Assembly: GCA_030429955.1 (NCBI GenBank)
Contig: JAUIGO010000007.1
Span: forward strand, 1-64,000
Source of the DNA: Bacteroidia bacterium
GTDB taxonomy: Bacteria > Bacteroidota > Bacteroidia > Flavobacteriales > Flavobacteriaceae
DNA length: 64,000 nt
Direction of reading: 5' to 3'
Part shown: in pieces, positions 42,983 through 50,912 of the stretch
How positions within the stretch are numbered: position 1 is the first letter of the stretch
Layout of the letters: each line of letters opens with the position of its first letter
Notes under the pieces: model-generated
Database searches by the model: none
What the model saw: only the letters and a program-made list of their open reading frames with translations
What the model was told of the DNA's origin: nothing
Position numbers and translations under genes: made by a program

Positions 42983-44326
42983 TTAATTGGTTTGAAAGAT
43001 TCGTTTCCAGCTTTTCTTTTTTAGTTGGATATTGGTGTTATTTTCAGCATTGAATTTTGCTACAATGTCTTTCTCATGAAGTTTATAAAACTCAGGATCA
43101 AAATTAGCATCAGCTAAATGTTCTAGAACAAATTCAATAGTTTTTTTCTCAGTAAGAACTTTATCAAAAAACTCATGACGCATTCGTATGCCGAAATTAT
43201 TAATACCTATAAATTCAAGCGTATTTTTATCATAACTCATATGAATGCATTTTTTGCCACTTTCGTGTTCCCAATAAAAGCGTGCTTCATTTTCTTTAGG
43301 TTGAGCCCAAACCCAACCATAAGTTTGATATTCAATATCAAAAAACTTAGCTGAATTGAACCAATGTCCAGGTTTGTATTCTATTTTGTTGCCACAAATG
43401 GTTTGTGCTACAGTTTCTCCCATCATGCGTCCTGTGTACCAAACTGCTTCAATTGGTTTGCGATTCCCAATGGCATCATGTTGTTCAGCACAATCGCCAA
43501 TAGCATAAATATTCGCAATGTTCGTTTCTAAAAAGCGATTCACTTTTACGCCTCTACCAGTTTCTATTTCTGAATTTTTAACAACATCAATATTAGGAGA
43601 AACTCCAGCTGTTAATCCAACAAAATCACAGAAAATTTCTTCACCAGTTTCTTCAATAATTATAGATTTCACTTTTCCGTTTTCATCAGATTTAATTTCT
43701 TTTAAATTGTAAGATAGTCTTAAATCAATACCATTATTAAGGATTTCTTTGTTTATCATAGCGCTTTCTTCTTCAGGTAGAACACCATTCCAAAAACTAC
43801 TTTCACGAACTAAAAAGGTCACAGGAATATGACGAGAATGTAGCATTTCAGCTAACTCAATTCCAATAAGTCCACCACCAACAATAACAGCCTGTTTACA
43901 AGTTTTGTTATTTGGCGCATAGACTTCAAGGTTTTCTAAATCTTGCTTGCTATACAATCCTTGAACGCCTTTTAGGTCTTGTCCTGGCCATCCAAATTTG
44001 TTCGGTTTGCTTCCTGTAGCAATAATGAGTTTGTTGTATTGTAAAGTGTCACCTTCGGCAAAATGTAACGTGTTATTTTTTGTGTCAATATGTTCAACAT
44101 ACCCTTTTTTTAAATCGATGCGATTTTTTTTCCAAAACCAGTTTTCGTAAGGTTGTGTATGCTCAAACTTCATGTGTCCCATATATACATACATAAGTGC
44201 GGTACGCGAAAAGAAATAGTCAGATTCGGCAGAAACGATAGTAATTTTTTTATCAGAAAGCTTTCGGATATGCCTTGCTGCAGTGACGCCAGAAATTCCG
44301 TTTCCAATAATGACTATATGCTCCAT
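42983..44326 (-). CDS. FAD/NAD(P)-dependent oxidoreductase (NirB/rubredoxin-reductase type)
   Basis: The 447-residue pyridine-nucleotide-disulphide oxidoreductase lacks a redox CxxxxC. It has an FAD motif IIGNGISGVTAARH (6-19), the family's YFFSRTALMYVYMG, a NAD(P) motif VIVGGGLIGIELAEML at about 148-163, and IYAIGDCAEQHDA. The C-terminal 120 residues are an extra domain not typical of plain NADH dehydrogenases. Cytosolic. It lies directly upstream of the polyferredoxin gene, and the two probably form one NAD(P)H-linked electron transfer unit. The electron acceptor is unknown. Confidence 0.9.
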   Translation of the reverse strand: MEHIVIIGNGISGVTAARHIRKLSDKKITIVSAESDYFFSRTALMYVYMGHMKFEHTQPYENWFWKKNRIDLKKGYVEHIDTKNNTLHFAEGDTLQYNKLIIATGSKPNKFGWPGQDLKGVQGLYSKQDLENLEVYAPNNKTCKQAVIVGGGLIGIELAEMLHSRHIPVTFLVRESSFWNGVLPEEESAMINKEILNNGIDLRLSYNLKEIKSDENGKVKSIIIEETGEEIFCDFVGLTAGVSPNIDVVKNSEIETGRGVKVNRFLETNIANIYAIGDCAEQHDAIGNRKPIEAVWYTGRMMGETVAQTICGNKIEYKPGHWFNSAKFFDIEYQTYGWVWAQPKENEARFYWEHESGKKCIHMSYDKNTLEFIGINNFGIRMRHEFFDKVLTEKKTIEFVLEHLADANFDPEFYKLHEKDIVAKFNAENNTNIQLKKKSWKRIFQTN

Positions 44327-44420
44327 GAATGTGGTTTAGTTGAATGGTTTGTCGAACGTTTTGTTAAATCCTTAACTAGATAATTTCAGATTGTTTAAAT
44401 TTAGAAATTAATTAACACTT

Positions 44421-45428
44421 ATGAAGATTCTTTTTAGGCTTTGTTTGATATTTCTTTTTTGTTCATGTAGCATGACTACTGTAAAAACGCCAAAAATAAA
44501 TGGCGTGAGTTTTGTGGCATCTAGAGATTCTATTTCTGAAAAACACATTCAGCCTGTTTTAAATATAAATGCCAATTATGCTGCTATAATGCCTTTTGGG
44601 TTTTTTAGAGATATTGACAACCCTGAGATTATTTACAATACAAATAGGCAATGGTTTGGGGAATCGAAATTGGGAGCAAAACAATACATTGAAGCGCTAC
44701 ATGAACAAGATATAAAAGTTATGATGAAGCCTCATATTTGGATTGGTAGAGGTGATTTTACAGGTCATGTAACAATGACTTCGGAAGACAAATGGCGACA
44801 GCTTGAAGCTTCATATTCAAAATTTATACTCGATTTTGCTGAATTAGCCCAAGAAACAAATGCTGAAATACTTTGTATTGGAACAGAATTAGAAAAATTT
44901 ATTGAGCACAGACCAGCGTATTGGCACGAATTAATTAAAAAAATCAAATCGGTTTATAAAGGCAAACTGACGTATGCTGCCAATTGGGATGAATTTAAAC
45001 GCACGCCTTTTTGGGGCGAATTAGATTATATTGGTGTTGATGCTTATTTTCCAGTAAGCGATGCACAAACACCAACTGTTGAAGAGTGCAGACTAGGTTG
45101 GCAAAAGCATAAATCTGAAATTGAAAGTTCTTCTAAAAAATACGACAAACCTATTTTGTTTACTGAATTTGGTTATAGAAGTGTAGATTATTCGGGAAAA
45201 GAACCTTGGAAAAGTGATCGCTATGAAGATGAAGCTAATTTTGAAGCTCAAAACAATACAACTCAAGCTTTATTTGATGAATTCTGGAAAGAAGATTGGT
45301 TTGCTGGAGGCTTTATTTGGAAGTGGTTTCATAATTACGAAAAAAGTGGAGGCGAAAACAACAATCAATTTACACCGCAAAACAAACCTGTTGAAACAAT
45401 TATAAAATTGTATTATTCAAAGGAATGA
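44421..45428 (+). CDS. GH113-like glycoside hydrolase lipoprotein
   Basis: The 335-residue product has a lipoprotein signal (LCLIFLFCSCS). The mature protein is a TIM barrel of the GH113 type: KINGVSFVAS, ANYAAIMPFGFF, GAKQYIEALHEQDIKVMMKP, the acid/base candidate Glu156 in CIGTELEKF, WDEFKRTPFWGELDYIGVDAYF and the nucleophile candidate Glu249 in ILFTEFGYRS, with GGFIWKWFHNY at the end. GH113 members known are beta-mannanases and related enzymes. It overlaps the next gene (Omp85-like) by 4 bp, suggesting paired function at the outer membrane. Confidence 0.85.
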   Translation: MKILFRLCLIFLFCSCSMTTVKTPKINGVSFVASRDSISEKHIQPVLNINANYAAIMPFGFFRDIDNPEIIYNTNRQWFGESKLGAKQYIEALHEQDIKVMMKPHIWIGRGDFTGHVTMTSEDKWRQLEASYSKFILDFAELAQETNAEILCIGTELEKFIEHRPAYWHELIKKIKSVYKGKLTYAANWDEFKRTPFWGELDYIGVDAYFPVSDAQTPTVEECRLGWQKHKSEIESSSKKYDKPILFTEFGYRSVDYSGKEPWKSDRYEDEANFEAQNNTTQALFDEFWKEDWFAGGFIWKWFHNYEKSGGENNNQFTPQNKPVETIIKLYYSKE

Positions 45429-46684
45429 GGTTATTTATTTTACTGTTATTTTTAGGAAACCAATACTTAAGTTTTGGCCAAAATGTATTTGTTGAAGAAT
45501 TTAAAATTCAAGGCAATAAAAAACTAAAGACATCTTTTATTAATAAAGTAACATTGCTTAAAGCAGGTGCTGTTTTAGATTCTCTAATAATTGAAAACGA
45601 TATTGTTAGGCTGAAACAATTGCCTTCAGTTTCACACGCTACTTATCAAGTTATCCCCTTAAATGACAATCAAAGTCAAGTTGTTTATACCATTGAGGAA
45701 AACTTCACTATTATTCCTTCGGTCAATGTGTATACGACCAATGAAGATGAATTTGCTTATCGCATAGGTTTGTATGAGTTTAATTTATTTGGTCAGAATA
45801 TGATATTTGGAGGTTTCTATCAGAAAGATATTTATAGCTCTTATGCTTTAAATTTTAGAGCGCCTTATTTGTTTGACAGACAGTTCGGACTAGCGGTTAA
45901 TCATCAAAATTTGGCGACTCAAGAACCTGTTTTCTTTGACGATACCACAGCTGATTATAAATACCAAAATAAGTCCTTTGAAGTGGTTGGTTTATATGAG
46001 TATAATTTTCAGAATAAGTTTGAACTTGGTCTGAATATTTTCACAGAACAATATGATTATAAATCTGGAGCTACAAATCTAGACGTACCTTTAAATTTGA
46101 AAGCCAATAAATTATTAGTTAAAGGTATTTATGATTATAATAACTTAGACTATTACTATCAATATGTAACAGGATTTCGCAGCTTGTTAAATATTCAGTA
46201 TGTAAATTCAAGTATAGATTTGCTTCCTAATTTTGTGATTGGTTGGAATGATTTTCATTTGTATAAACGTTTAGGAAAATCAGGCAATTGGGCGAGCAGA
46301 TTGCATTTAGGCTTATCAAGCAACAATGATACTCCTTTTGCACCTTTTTCGGTTGATAATAATATCAATATTAGAGGCGTTGGCAATACTATTGACAGAG
46401 GAACAGGATCTATAGTACTCAATACAGAGTACAGACATACCTTATATGAAAAGAACTGGTTTGTAATGCAAGGCAATGTGTTTTTGGATTCTGGAACTTG
46501 GCGAAATCCAGGAGGAGAATTAAGTGATTTTACAAATGCCGATAATGTAAAAGTGTACTCTGGATTAGGCTTGCGTTTTATTCATAAAAAAATCTTCAAT
46601 GCGATTTTTAGAATTGATTATGGCTTCGGAATATCTAAAAACGGAACACAAGGTTTAGTGTTTGGAATTGGGCAGTATTTTTAG
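45425..46684 (+). CDS. Omp85/BamA-superfamily outer-membrane protein with one POTRA domain
   Basis: The 419-residue product has a signal peptide ending LSFGQN. Residues about 20-95 form a single POTRA domain (FVEEFKIQGNKKLKTSFINK, RLKQLPSVSHATYQVIP, VVYTIEENFTIIPSVNV). The rest is a 16-strand-like barrel with the superfamily's NINIRGVGNTIDRGTGSIVLN segment, corresponding to the VRGY/F..-type loop-6 motif, and an ending aromatic residue (GIGQYF). It is too small for BamA and is more like small Omp85 or TpsB-like proteins. It starts inside the end of the GH113-like gene. Its stop overlaps the stop of the convergent glycosyltransferase gene. Confidence 0.87.
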   Translation: MRLFILLLFLGNQYLSFGQNVFVEEFKIQGNKKLKTSFINKVTLLKAGAVLDSLIIENDIVRLKQLPSVSHATYQVIPLNDNQSQVVYTIEENFTIIPSVNVYTTNEDEFAYRIGLYEFNLFGQNMIFGGFYQKDIYSSYALNFRAPYLFDRQFGLAVNHQNLATQEPVFFDDTTADYKYQNKSFEVVGLYEYNFQNKFELGLNIFTEQYDYKSGATNLDVPLNLKANKLLVKGIYDYNNLDYYYQYVTGFRSLLNIQYVNSSIDLLPNFVIGWNDFHLYKRLGKSGNWASRLHLGLSSNNDTPFAPFSVDNNINIRGVGNTIDRGTGSIVLNTEYRHTLYEKNWFVMQGNVFLDSGTWRNPGGELSDFTNADNVKVYSGLGLRFIHKKIFNAIFRIDYGFGISKNGTQGLVFGIGQYF

Positions 46685-47415
46685 GCAATATACTTCTTAT
46701 AATAGCTATGCAGTTCTTCAGCAGAAGCACCTAACCACTTTTTCACATAAATAGTCCAAAAGTGATATTGCAATTTCCAAATGCCATATTTTTCATAACG
46801 TCTTGCTGAGGTTCGAAGTTTTTTGTTAATTACCTTAAACTGCTTACGTTTATAAAGCTCATTAATTAAAATATTGTCTTCATAAATAATATAGCCTTCA
46901 TCAAAACCACCAATCTCATCAAAAAGTTCTTTAGTTATAAACTGACTTTGGTCGCCACCTCTACAGGCTCTCCAATGAAATTGCGTAAGCCAACTTGCTA
47001 ATCGAAGCCACCAATGAGAATGGTTAAACTGTAATCTAAAACAACCAGCAAGATGACCATTTTCAACTTCATTAATAATGTGTTGGTCAAAATCTTTAGG
47101 AGGAAACGAATCGGCATGTAAAAAATATAGAATGCTTCCTGCAGCAACTTTAGAGCCTGTATTCATTTGTTTGGCTCTGCCTTTTTCTGAGTTTAATACA
47201 ACAATTGCAGTCTCCTCGAGCGCAGTCGAGAGGTCAATAGGTCTCGACTGCGCTCGACCTGACAGGATCTCTAAAGAACCATCAGCACTTCCACCATCAA
47301 CAACAATAATTTCTGCAATGTTTTTCTTTGAAGAGTTTTCAATTAGATGATTAAGCAGTTTTTCAATAGTTTCTGCTTCATTAAGAATTGGAATAATGAT
47401 TGAAATTTTAGTCAT
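46681..47415 (-). CDS. TIGR04283-type arsenosugar biosynthesis glycosyltransferase with repeat-derived insert
   Basis: The 244-residue GT2 enzyme has the family landmarks ISIIIPILNEAETIEKLL, VVDGGSADGSLEI, EKGRAKQMNTGSKVA, ILYFLHADSFPP (the DxD-type HAD motif) and CRGGDQSQFI. Members accompany ArsM/ArsS genes. Between DGSLEI and VVLNSEKGR lie about 19 extra residues (51-69, LSGRAQSRPIDLSTALEET) encoded by a perfect inverted repeat at 47216-47257, an apparent in-frame mobile repeat insertion. It is the last gene of the operon and overlaps the DUF547 gene by 8 bp. Exact sugar transfer unknown. Confidence 0.88.
   Translation of the reverse strand: MTKISIIIPILNEAETIEKLLNHLIENSSKKNIAEIIVVDGGSADGSLEILSGRAQSRPIDLSTALEETAIVVLNSEKGRAKQMNTGSKVAAGSILYFLHADSFPPKDFDQHIINEVENGHLAGCFRLQFNHSHWWLRLASWLTQFHWRACRGGDQSQFITKELFDEIGGFDEGYIIYEDNILINELYKRKQFKVINKKLRTSARRYEKYGIWKLQYHFWTIYVKKWLGASAEELHSYYKKYIA
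47216..47257. repeat. Palindromic repeat inserted in-frame in a coding sequence
   Basis: TCGAGCGCAGTCGAGA (47216-47231), loop of 10, TCTCGACTGCGCTCGA (47242-47257): 16 perfect pairs. The core TCGACTGCGCTC is also found in the intergenic repeat at 21897-21908. It lies wholly within the glycosyltransferase gene and keeps its frame. Confidence 0.85.
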
Positions 47416-48160
47416 TCAAGTCCCAATTGTAATCTTTATATCGCTTTTTGGCGTTTGGTGAAATGTTGACTTCTGTATATAGGTTTAAGAAATCAATCAA
47501 GCTTCCATTTTTAGTAAAGTCTTTAGAAAACCAATCGAATATTTTTGAAATCGTAATACTGTTTTCTGAAATTTCGTTACGGTTCTTATCTGTTAAAAAT
47601 TCTTTTGTGGCTTTCGTTAATTGCTGGTCTAACTTCTCTGCAGTAAAGGCTTCATTCTGCAATTTAGGACAAGAATAGGAAGCACACACAATAGCAAAAT
47701 GGATACGAGGTTCGTTCATGTTGCGTAAAATATCGTGTTCAATTTCATCTAAATCATACATGTTATCACCTAATTTCCATAAACGTTGTTTCCAAGGATT
47801 TTTAATGTCTTTGATGCTCTCAACTGGATAATTTCTAAGAATTAAATCAACAGTTAAAGCGTTGTAGGCATTAATCCAGTAAGCTAGTTTTTCTTCATTT
47901 GCCCAACTGTTATTAGGCACATTTTCAGCCAATACATTGATGTATTCTTGAAGTTTAGCGTTATCTGCTTTAAAAGCTATATAATCTACGTTTCCATTTT
48001 CAGACACATGACTTTGTAATAAGTCTGCCCAAATACCATGATTGAAATTCACGTTTTTTGTTTCAGAAACCGAACTAATGTTCTTTTCAGATTCTTTCTT
48101 ATTGGTTTGGTAACCAAATGCAATAAAGATGAAGTAACTAATAATGATTAAATATTTCAT
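47408..48160 (-). CDS. DUF547 domain protein, exported
   Basis: The 250-residue product has a signal-like N-terminus (MKYLIIISYFIFIAFGYQTN). The DUF547 core is clear: WADLLQSHVSENGNVDYIAF, EEKLAYWINAYNALTVDLIL, NYPVESIKDI, LDEIEHDILR, PRIHFAIVCASYSCPKLQNEAF with a Cys, Ser, Cys pattern, and KIFDWFSKDF. The fold belongs to the papain/transglutaminase-like group, and the Cys may be catalytic. It sits between the membrane oxygenase (13 bp) and the glycosyltransferase (8-bp overlap) in the arsenosugar operon; its biochemical role there is unknown. Confidence 0.88.
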   Translation of the reverse strand: MKYLIIISYFIFIAFGYQTNKKESEKNISSVSETKNVNFNHGIWADLLQSHVSENGNVDYIAFKADNAKLQEYINVLAENVPNNSWANEEKLAYWINAYNALTVDLILRNYPVESIKDIKNPWKQRLWKLGDNMYDLDEIEHDILRNMNEPRIHFAIVCASYSCPKLQNEAFTAEKLDQQLTKATKEFLTDKNRNEISENSITISKIFDWFSKDFTKNGSLIDFLNLYTEVNISPNAKKRYKDYNWDLND

Positions 48161-48173
48161 TAAGGTATAAGTT

Positions 48174-49076
48174 TTATTTGTGAGATTCCCGCTTTCGCGA
48201 GAATGCTGGATACATTTCCTGTCCTATAAAATCTTTTGGAAAATTTTCATCACCATCAAAACCTAGTTCGATATCTCTTCCGCTATGCGGAATGTAATCG
48301 GTTTTAAAAAGATAATCCCAAAGACTTAAAGTCAGTCCGAAATTTGCTCCATACCTTACATGTTCAGGCAATTTTTTGGCATGATGCCAAATATGCATTT
48401 TAGGATTGTTGAATATGTATTTTAAAAATCCGTAATCCCAACCCAAATTCGCATGATTTAAATGACCAATAACTATGGCAAAGAAATGTACAATGGCAAC
48501 CTGTTGCGCGTCAAAACCACCAATAATGGCAATAGGAATATAAAGAAGTGATTTATATACAATAGGTTCCATCCAATGATAACGCAAGTGTGCAGCAAAT
48601 CCCATTTCTTTAACGCTGTGATGCACTTTATGAAAATTCCATAAGAAATTGGAACGATGTAATAATCTGTGTGTATTCCATTGTACAAAATCGCTTACCA
48701 AGAAGAAAATAAGTAAGCCTAACCAAAGCGGTAAATTGTCAACATCAAACAATTGAAAACTAGAAACAGATAAACCGACAATACCTAAGATATCATCAAA
48801 TAATTTTGAAGCTGTATTTGACAATGCGATGAGTACAATTAAGTTCAGTAAAAAGAAATTAAAGAACATGTAAAAGGTGTCTAGCCAAAAATCTTTTCTA
48901 AACAAGGCTTGGTTTTTGCGCCAAGGAAATGCAATTTCAAGCAACCACACAATAAGTGAAATGGCAATTAAGCCATAAAAATAATTGTCCCAATGGTTGA
49001 TGGTAATTATTTCATTTTTTAAATAATTCCAATAACCAGAATAGGAGTTTTTAATCAGTTCTAAGTAATCATTCAT
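48174..49076 (-). CDS. Sterol desaturase/fatty acid hydroxylase family di-iron membrane protein
   Basis: The start is set at ATG 49076 (MNDYLELIKNSYSGYWNYL), giving 300 residues; an in-frame ATG at 49103 would add nine. Three to four membrane helices surround the histidine boxes HRLLH, HKVHH and HIWHH, which bind two irons and define the family. It should hydroxylate or desaturate a lipid or similar hydrophobic substrate. The last residues (AFSRKRESHK) are encoded by a dispersed palindrome at 48185-48204, so the natural C-terminus has probably been extended or replaced. It lies between arsM and the DUF547 gene. A role in arsenolipid formation is conceivable but only inferred. Confidence 0.88.
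   Translation of the reverse strand: MNDYLELIKNSYSGYWNYLKNEIITINHWDNYFYGLIAISLIVWLLEIAFPWRKNQALFRKDFWLDTFYMFFNFFLLNLIVLIALSNTASKLFDDILGIVGLSVSSFQLFDVDNLPLWLGLLIFFLVSDFVQWNTHRLLHRSNFLWNFHKVHHSVKEMGFAAHLRYHWMEPIVYKSLLYIPIAIIGGFDAQQVAIVHFFAIVIGHLNHANLGWDYGFLKYIFNNPKMHIWHHAKKLPEHVRYGANFGLTLSLWDYLFKTDYIPHSGRDIELGFDGDENFPKDFIGQEMYPAFSRKRESHK
48185..48204. repeat. Dispersed palindrome encoding a protein C-terminus
   Basis: ATTCCCGC-TTTC-GCGAGAAT with one mismatch, the same tetraloop type as the intergenic elements at 21821 and 22009. Read on the minus strand it encodes FSRKRES, followed two codons later by the stop of the membrane oxygenase gene. Confidence 0.78.
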
Positions 49077-49125
49077 AAATGTAAAAGTACTAAATATTGT
49101 CATCTAATTTAGTGACTTTTGCTAC

Positions 49126-50097
49126 TTAACAACAACCTCCACCATCATAATGGTAAGTTGATTCGCTAATAAATATATCGTCTCTATTAAGTGCAGCTAA
49201 AGCTCCAGCAGTTTTATCACAAATGGCTAAAGGTTGATTTTTCAATAAAATATGTCCAGCATTGTCATCAACATAATCGTCATCACCAAAATAAATGGCA
49301 GCCTTTCCAGTAAACACACATGGTCCATCTGCAGGCATTGGGTCTTTAATGGCAGCAACTTCAATCGATTCAATGTAAATTAACTCATCTGTCGCATAAT
49401 GTTTAGGGTCTAAAATTCGGTAAGGTTTTCTGGCGCGAATTTCAATGGTTCCAAAACCAGCATCAGTAAGCATTTTTACATACTCTGCAATTGGCAAGCT
49501 ACCACTTAGGCATAAAGCTCTAAGTCTGTCATCATTACGTAATTCCTCATTCATTGGTTGTTCGCAAGTTGGATCGCTCATTACTAATCGTCCATGAGGT
49601 TTGAGTACACGATACATTTCGGCAATGGCTTTTTTTAAATCATCAGCTTTAAAAATATTGAACAAGCAATTTTGTGCAGCCACATCGATGCTATTATCTT
49701 CAACTGGAAGATTCATCGCATCGCCTTTTTTTAATTCTACAAAGTCACTCTTAAACCAAGGATTTAAGGCTTCAGCTTCAATGAAATTTTTTCTTGACGC
49801 TTCTAACATTTCATCAACCACATCAACACCAATCACACCACCTTTTGTTCTATTGAAATAGGAAAACTGCAGTAATTCCATGCCTCCACCAACACCAACA
49901 TATAACATTTTAGGATTGTTGGTCAAATCTCGAGCATGAACTGTACTTCCACAACCATAATTCATTTCCTGCATGATGCGTGGAATTTTTAAACCTGGTA
50001 ATTCCCAAATAGGATTTGTGGTGCAGCATAAGCCAACATCTGGAGTTAATGCTGCTTCTTTATATACATTATGTGTGGTTTCTAAGTAGTTGCTCAT
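49126..50097 (-). CDS. arsM: Arsenosugar-type arsenite methyltransferase
   Basis: The 323-residue SAM-dependent methyltransferase should turn arsenite into mono- and dimethylated forms. The SAM site is MLYVGVGGGMELLQF (64-78), and GDAMNLPVEDNSIDV follows. Three cysteines sit where ArsM enzymes bind As(III): Cys49 (MNYGCGST), Cys144 (AAQNCLFNIF) and Cys196 (RALCLSGS). Extra cysteines are a pair at 24-25 and a terminal GGGCC (319-323), suggesting additional thiol binding. It is 2 bp downstream of the purine nucleoside phosphorylase gene in the operon. Assignment rests on these residues plus the ArsS neighbour. Confidence 0.92.
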   Translation of the reverse strand: MSNYLETTHNVYKEAALTPDVGLCCTTNPIWELPGLKIPRIMQEMNYGCGSTVHARDLTNNPKMLYVGVGGGMELLQFSYFNRTKGGVIGVDVVDEMLEASRKNFIEAEALNPWFKSDFVELKKGDAMNLPVEDNSIDVAAQNCLFNIFKADDLKKAIAEMYRVLKPHGRLVMSDPTCEQPMNEELRNDDRLRALCLSGSLPIAEYVKMLTDAGFGTIEIRARKPYRILDPKHYATDELIYIESIEVAAIKDPMPADGPCVFTGKAAIYFGDDDYVDDNAGHILLKNQPLAICDKTAGALAALNRDDIFISESTYHYDGGGCC

Positions 50098-50099
50098 AT

Positions 50100-50912
50100 T
50101 TATAACGTCTTTATAAGTTCTTTAAATAAAGTGATCATTTCTGGTTCGGCTTTATTAGCCATAGCAATGATTTCTTCAATGTTTACAGGTTTTAGATTAT
50201 CTGGGTCGCATTCATCTGTTAAAACTGACACTGCTGCTGCTTTTAATTTTAAATGATTAGCCACAATGATTTCTGGAACAGTACTCATTCCTACAGCATC
50301 TGCACCAATTATTTTAAGCATTCTGTATTCTGCTCTGGTTTCCAACTGAGGTCCAACCATTGATGCATACACACCTTTATGAAGCTTGATGTTGTGATTT
50401 TTCGCAATGTCTTCAATCTTTTTATTGATTTCTAAATCATAAGGTGCACTCATATCGGCAAAACGTTCTCCTAATTGTGAAACACCTTTAAATGCCAAAG
50501 GAGAACTGCCTTGTAAGTTAATGTGGTCATCAATGAGCATTAACTCTCCTTTTTTGAAATTCAAATTGATTGCACCAGAAGCGTTTGAAACTAACAAGGT
50601 GTGAATACCCAATTTTTCCATAATGCGAACAGGATAAGTTACATCTTGAAGCGAGTAACCTTCATAAACATGAAAACGTCCTTGCATAATCACGACTTTT
50701 TTACCTTCCAAAATACCATAAATCAATTTTCCTTTATGGAATTCAACAGTAGCTGTTGGGAAGTAAGGTATGTGGTTATAACTTGCTTCTTTTAAGACTT
50801 CAACTTCATCAATTAATTGTCCTAAACCAGTTCCTAGAATGATGCCTATTTCTGGTTTGTCGAATCCTTTTTCTATTAAGTATTCGGTTGTTTTTTCTAT
50901 TTGTTTTATCAT
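50100..50912 (-). CDS. Purine nucleoside phosphorylase (family 2, PNP/MTAP type)
   Basis: The 270-residue trimeric-type phosphorylase has IGIILGTGLGQLIDE at the phosphate site, QGRFHVYEGYSLQDVTYPVR, SNASGAINLNFKKGELMLIDDHIN, YASMVGPQLETRAEYRMLK, GADAVGMSTVPEII and LTDECDPDNL. It normally cleaves purine nucleosides to base and ribose-1-phosphate. In this operon it could cleave adenine from the dimethylarsinoyl-deoxyadenosine made by ArsS, as MTA phosphorylase does with methylthioadenosine (inference). It overlaps the upstream TIGR04282-type gene by 4 bp and is 2 bp before arsM. Confidence 0.93.
   Translation of the reverse strand: MIKQIEKTTEYLIEKGFDKPEIGIILGTGLGQLIDEVEVLKEASYNHIPYFPTATVEFHKGKLIYGILEGKKVVIMQGRFHVYEGYSLQDVTYPVRIMEKLGIHTLLVSNASGAINLNFKKGELMLIDDHINLQGSSPLAFKGVSQLGERFADMSAPYDLEINKKIEDIAKNHNIKLHKGVYASMVGPQLETRAEYRMLKIIGADAVGMSTVPEIIVANHLKLKAAAVSVLTDECDPDNLKPVNIEEIIAMANKAEPEMITLFKELIKTL

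Noticed and set aside
44421-46684. Polysaccharide utilisation locus
   Set aside because: A glycosidase and a barrel are present, but no SusC/SusD pair, sulfatase or sensor regulator lies in this region.
47216-47257. Frameshift or pseudogene in the TIGR04283-type glycosyltransferase
   Set aside because: The palindrome keeps the reading frame and all motifs on both sides are intact.
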